A stretch of DNA of 7,122 nucleotides, taken from positions 1 to 7,122 of the forward strand of contig CANPDS010000133.1 in NCBI GenBank assembly GCA_947573015.1, in the 5' to 3' direction. The notes beneath the pieces were generated by a model. It did no database searches, had not been told where the DNA came from, and worked only from the letters and a program-made list of their open reading frames with translations. Both the position numbers and the translations under genes were made by a program. The stretch is from an uncultured Muribaculum sp. GTDB taxonomy: Bacteria; Bacteroidota; Bacteroidia; Bacteroidales; Muribaculaceae. Position 1 is the first letter of the stretch; each line of letters begins with the position of its first letter. Below are positions 6,356 through 7,122 of this stretch, one piece after another.

Positions 6356-7122
6356 ATGAGTTACAACTTACTGAAAGGCAAGCGTGGCATAATCTTCGGT
6401 GCTCTCAATGATATGAGTATCGCATGGAAGGTTGCCGAACGTGCCGTAGAAGAGGGCGCGACAATTACCCTCTCCAACACTCCGGTAGCCGTTAGAATGG
6501 GCGATGTCAGCAAACTTGGCGAGAAGCTCGGTGCTGAAGTAATTCCTGCTGATGCTACCAATGTAGAAGATCTGGAGATGGTATTCTCTCGTTCGATGGA
6601 AGTGCTCGGCGGCAAAATTGATTTCGTCCTCCACTCGATCGGTATGTCGCCCAATGTGCGCAAGAAGCGCCTCTATGATGACATTGACTATGATCTTCTC
6701 AATAAGACTCTTGATATTTCTGCCGTATCTTTCCATAAAATGATTCAGGCTGCAAAGAAGATCGATGCTATTGCTGACTACGGCAGTATTGTAGCCCTGA
6801 GCTATATTGCTGCACAGCGTACGATGTTCGGCTATAATGATATGGCTGATGCAAAGGCGCTCCTTGAGTCGATAGCACGTAGCTTCGGCTATATTTATGG
6901 TCGTGAGAAGCATGTACGTATCAACACTATTTCCCAGTCGCCTACACAGACTACCGCCGGCAGCGGTGTGAAGGGCATGTCGTCGCTGATGGACTTCGCC
7001 AACCGCATGTCTCCTCTTGGTAATGCAGATGCCGACGAGTGTGCCAACTATTGCATCGTTATGTTCAGCGATCTTACCCGTAAGGTAACTATGCAGAACC
7101 TCTTCCATGACGGCGGATTCTC
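6356..7122 (+). CDS. fabI: Enoyl-[acyl-carrier-protein] reductase, 3' end outside window
   Basis: FabI reduces the enoyl-ACP double bond with NADH or NADPH in the last step of each fatty acid elongation round, and is the target of triclosan in many bacteria. The frame gives 255 full codons with no stop before the window edge; a few tens of residues should be missing. The SDR fold is clear: IIFGALNDMSIAW (12-24) is the atypical FabI dinucleotide loop, PADATN (64-69) holds the adenine-contacting Asp, and HSIGMSP (93-99) follows. The active site is Tyr150 and Tyr160 with Lys167, spaced Y-x9-Y-x6-K as in E. coli FabI (146, 156, 163). ISQSPTQTT (192-200) is the flexible substrate loop, and HDGGF (251-255) is the conserved late motif. 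Codon bias is like pgk, fitting high expression. The ATG at 6356 precedes MSYNLLKGKRG, a usual start for Bacteroidetes FabI. It has its own promoter and leader. Confidence 0.95.
   Translation, partial: MSYNLLKGKRGIIFGALNDMSIAWKVAERAVEEGATITLSNTPVAVRMGDVSKLGEKLGAEVIPADATNVEDLEMVFSRSMEVLGGKIDFVLHSIGMSPNVRKKRLYDDIDYDLLNKTLDISAVSFHKMIQAAKKIDAIADYGSIVALSYIAAQRTMFGYNDMADAKALLESIARSFGYIYGREKHVRINTISQSPTQTTAGSGVKGMSSLMDFANRMSPLGNADADECANYCIVMFSDLTRKVTMQNLFHDGGF

Noticed and set aside
6368..7108. Open frame of 246 codons on the minus strand
   Set aside because: It lies fully antisense to fabI, whose motifs and codon bias are unmistakable. The long antisense frame is a by-product of that codon bias.

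Overview
The window looks like a chromosomal segment from a Bacteroidales bacterium, possibly close to Muribaculaceae. The release factor, phosphoglycerate kinase, THUMP-like methyltransferase and enoyl-ACP reductase all read like Bacteroidetes versions. Start codons lack Shine-Dalgarno sequences. Two intergenic regions carry the Bacteroidetes -7 promoter motif TAnnTTTG. The family-level placement is inference.

Layout, left to right. The window opens inside the 3' end of prfA (peptide chain release factor 1), starting at its GGQ loop. Twelve bases later begins a gene for a polytopic membrane protein with DUF4153-like features. Four bases after that gene's stop begins pyrF (orotidine 5'-phosphate decarboxylase). 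These three genes are packed like one transcription unit. After a gap of about 108 bases with a promoter-like -7 box comes pgk (phosphoglycerate kinase), closed by a strong intrinsic terminator.

Between that terminator and the next gene lies a stretch of about 250 bases bounded by 18-base imperfect inverted repeats that match at 16 positions. It has the shape of a MITE or the remnant of an insertion sequence and contains several small hairpins. Next is a SAM-dependent methyltransferase with a THUMP-like C-terminal domain. A 550-base gap follows that has no intact gene, but its minus strand holds the decayed remains of a KilA-N domain gene with two in-frame stops in the core and at least one frameshift. 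The window ends in fabI (enoyl-ACP reductase), preceded by a good Bacteroidetes promoter and a leader hairpin, and cut by the window edge.

Functionally this is mostly housekeeping: translation termination, pyrimidine synthesis, glycolysis, RNA modification and fatty acid synthesis. The genes do not form one pathway. I see no intact novel system. The less ordinary content is the KilA-N pseudogene and the inverted-repeat element, both in spaces that would otherwise pass as empty.
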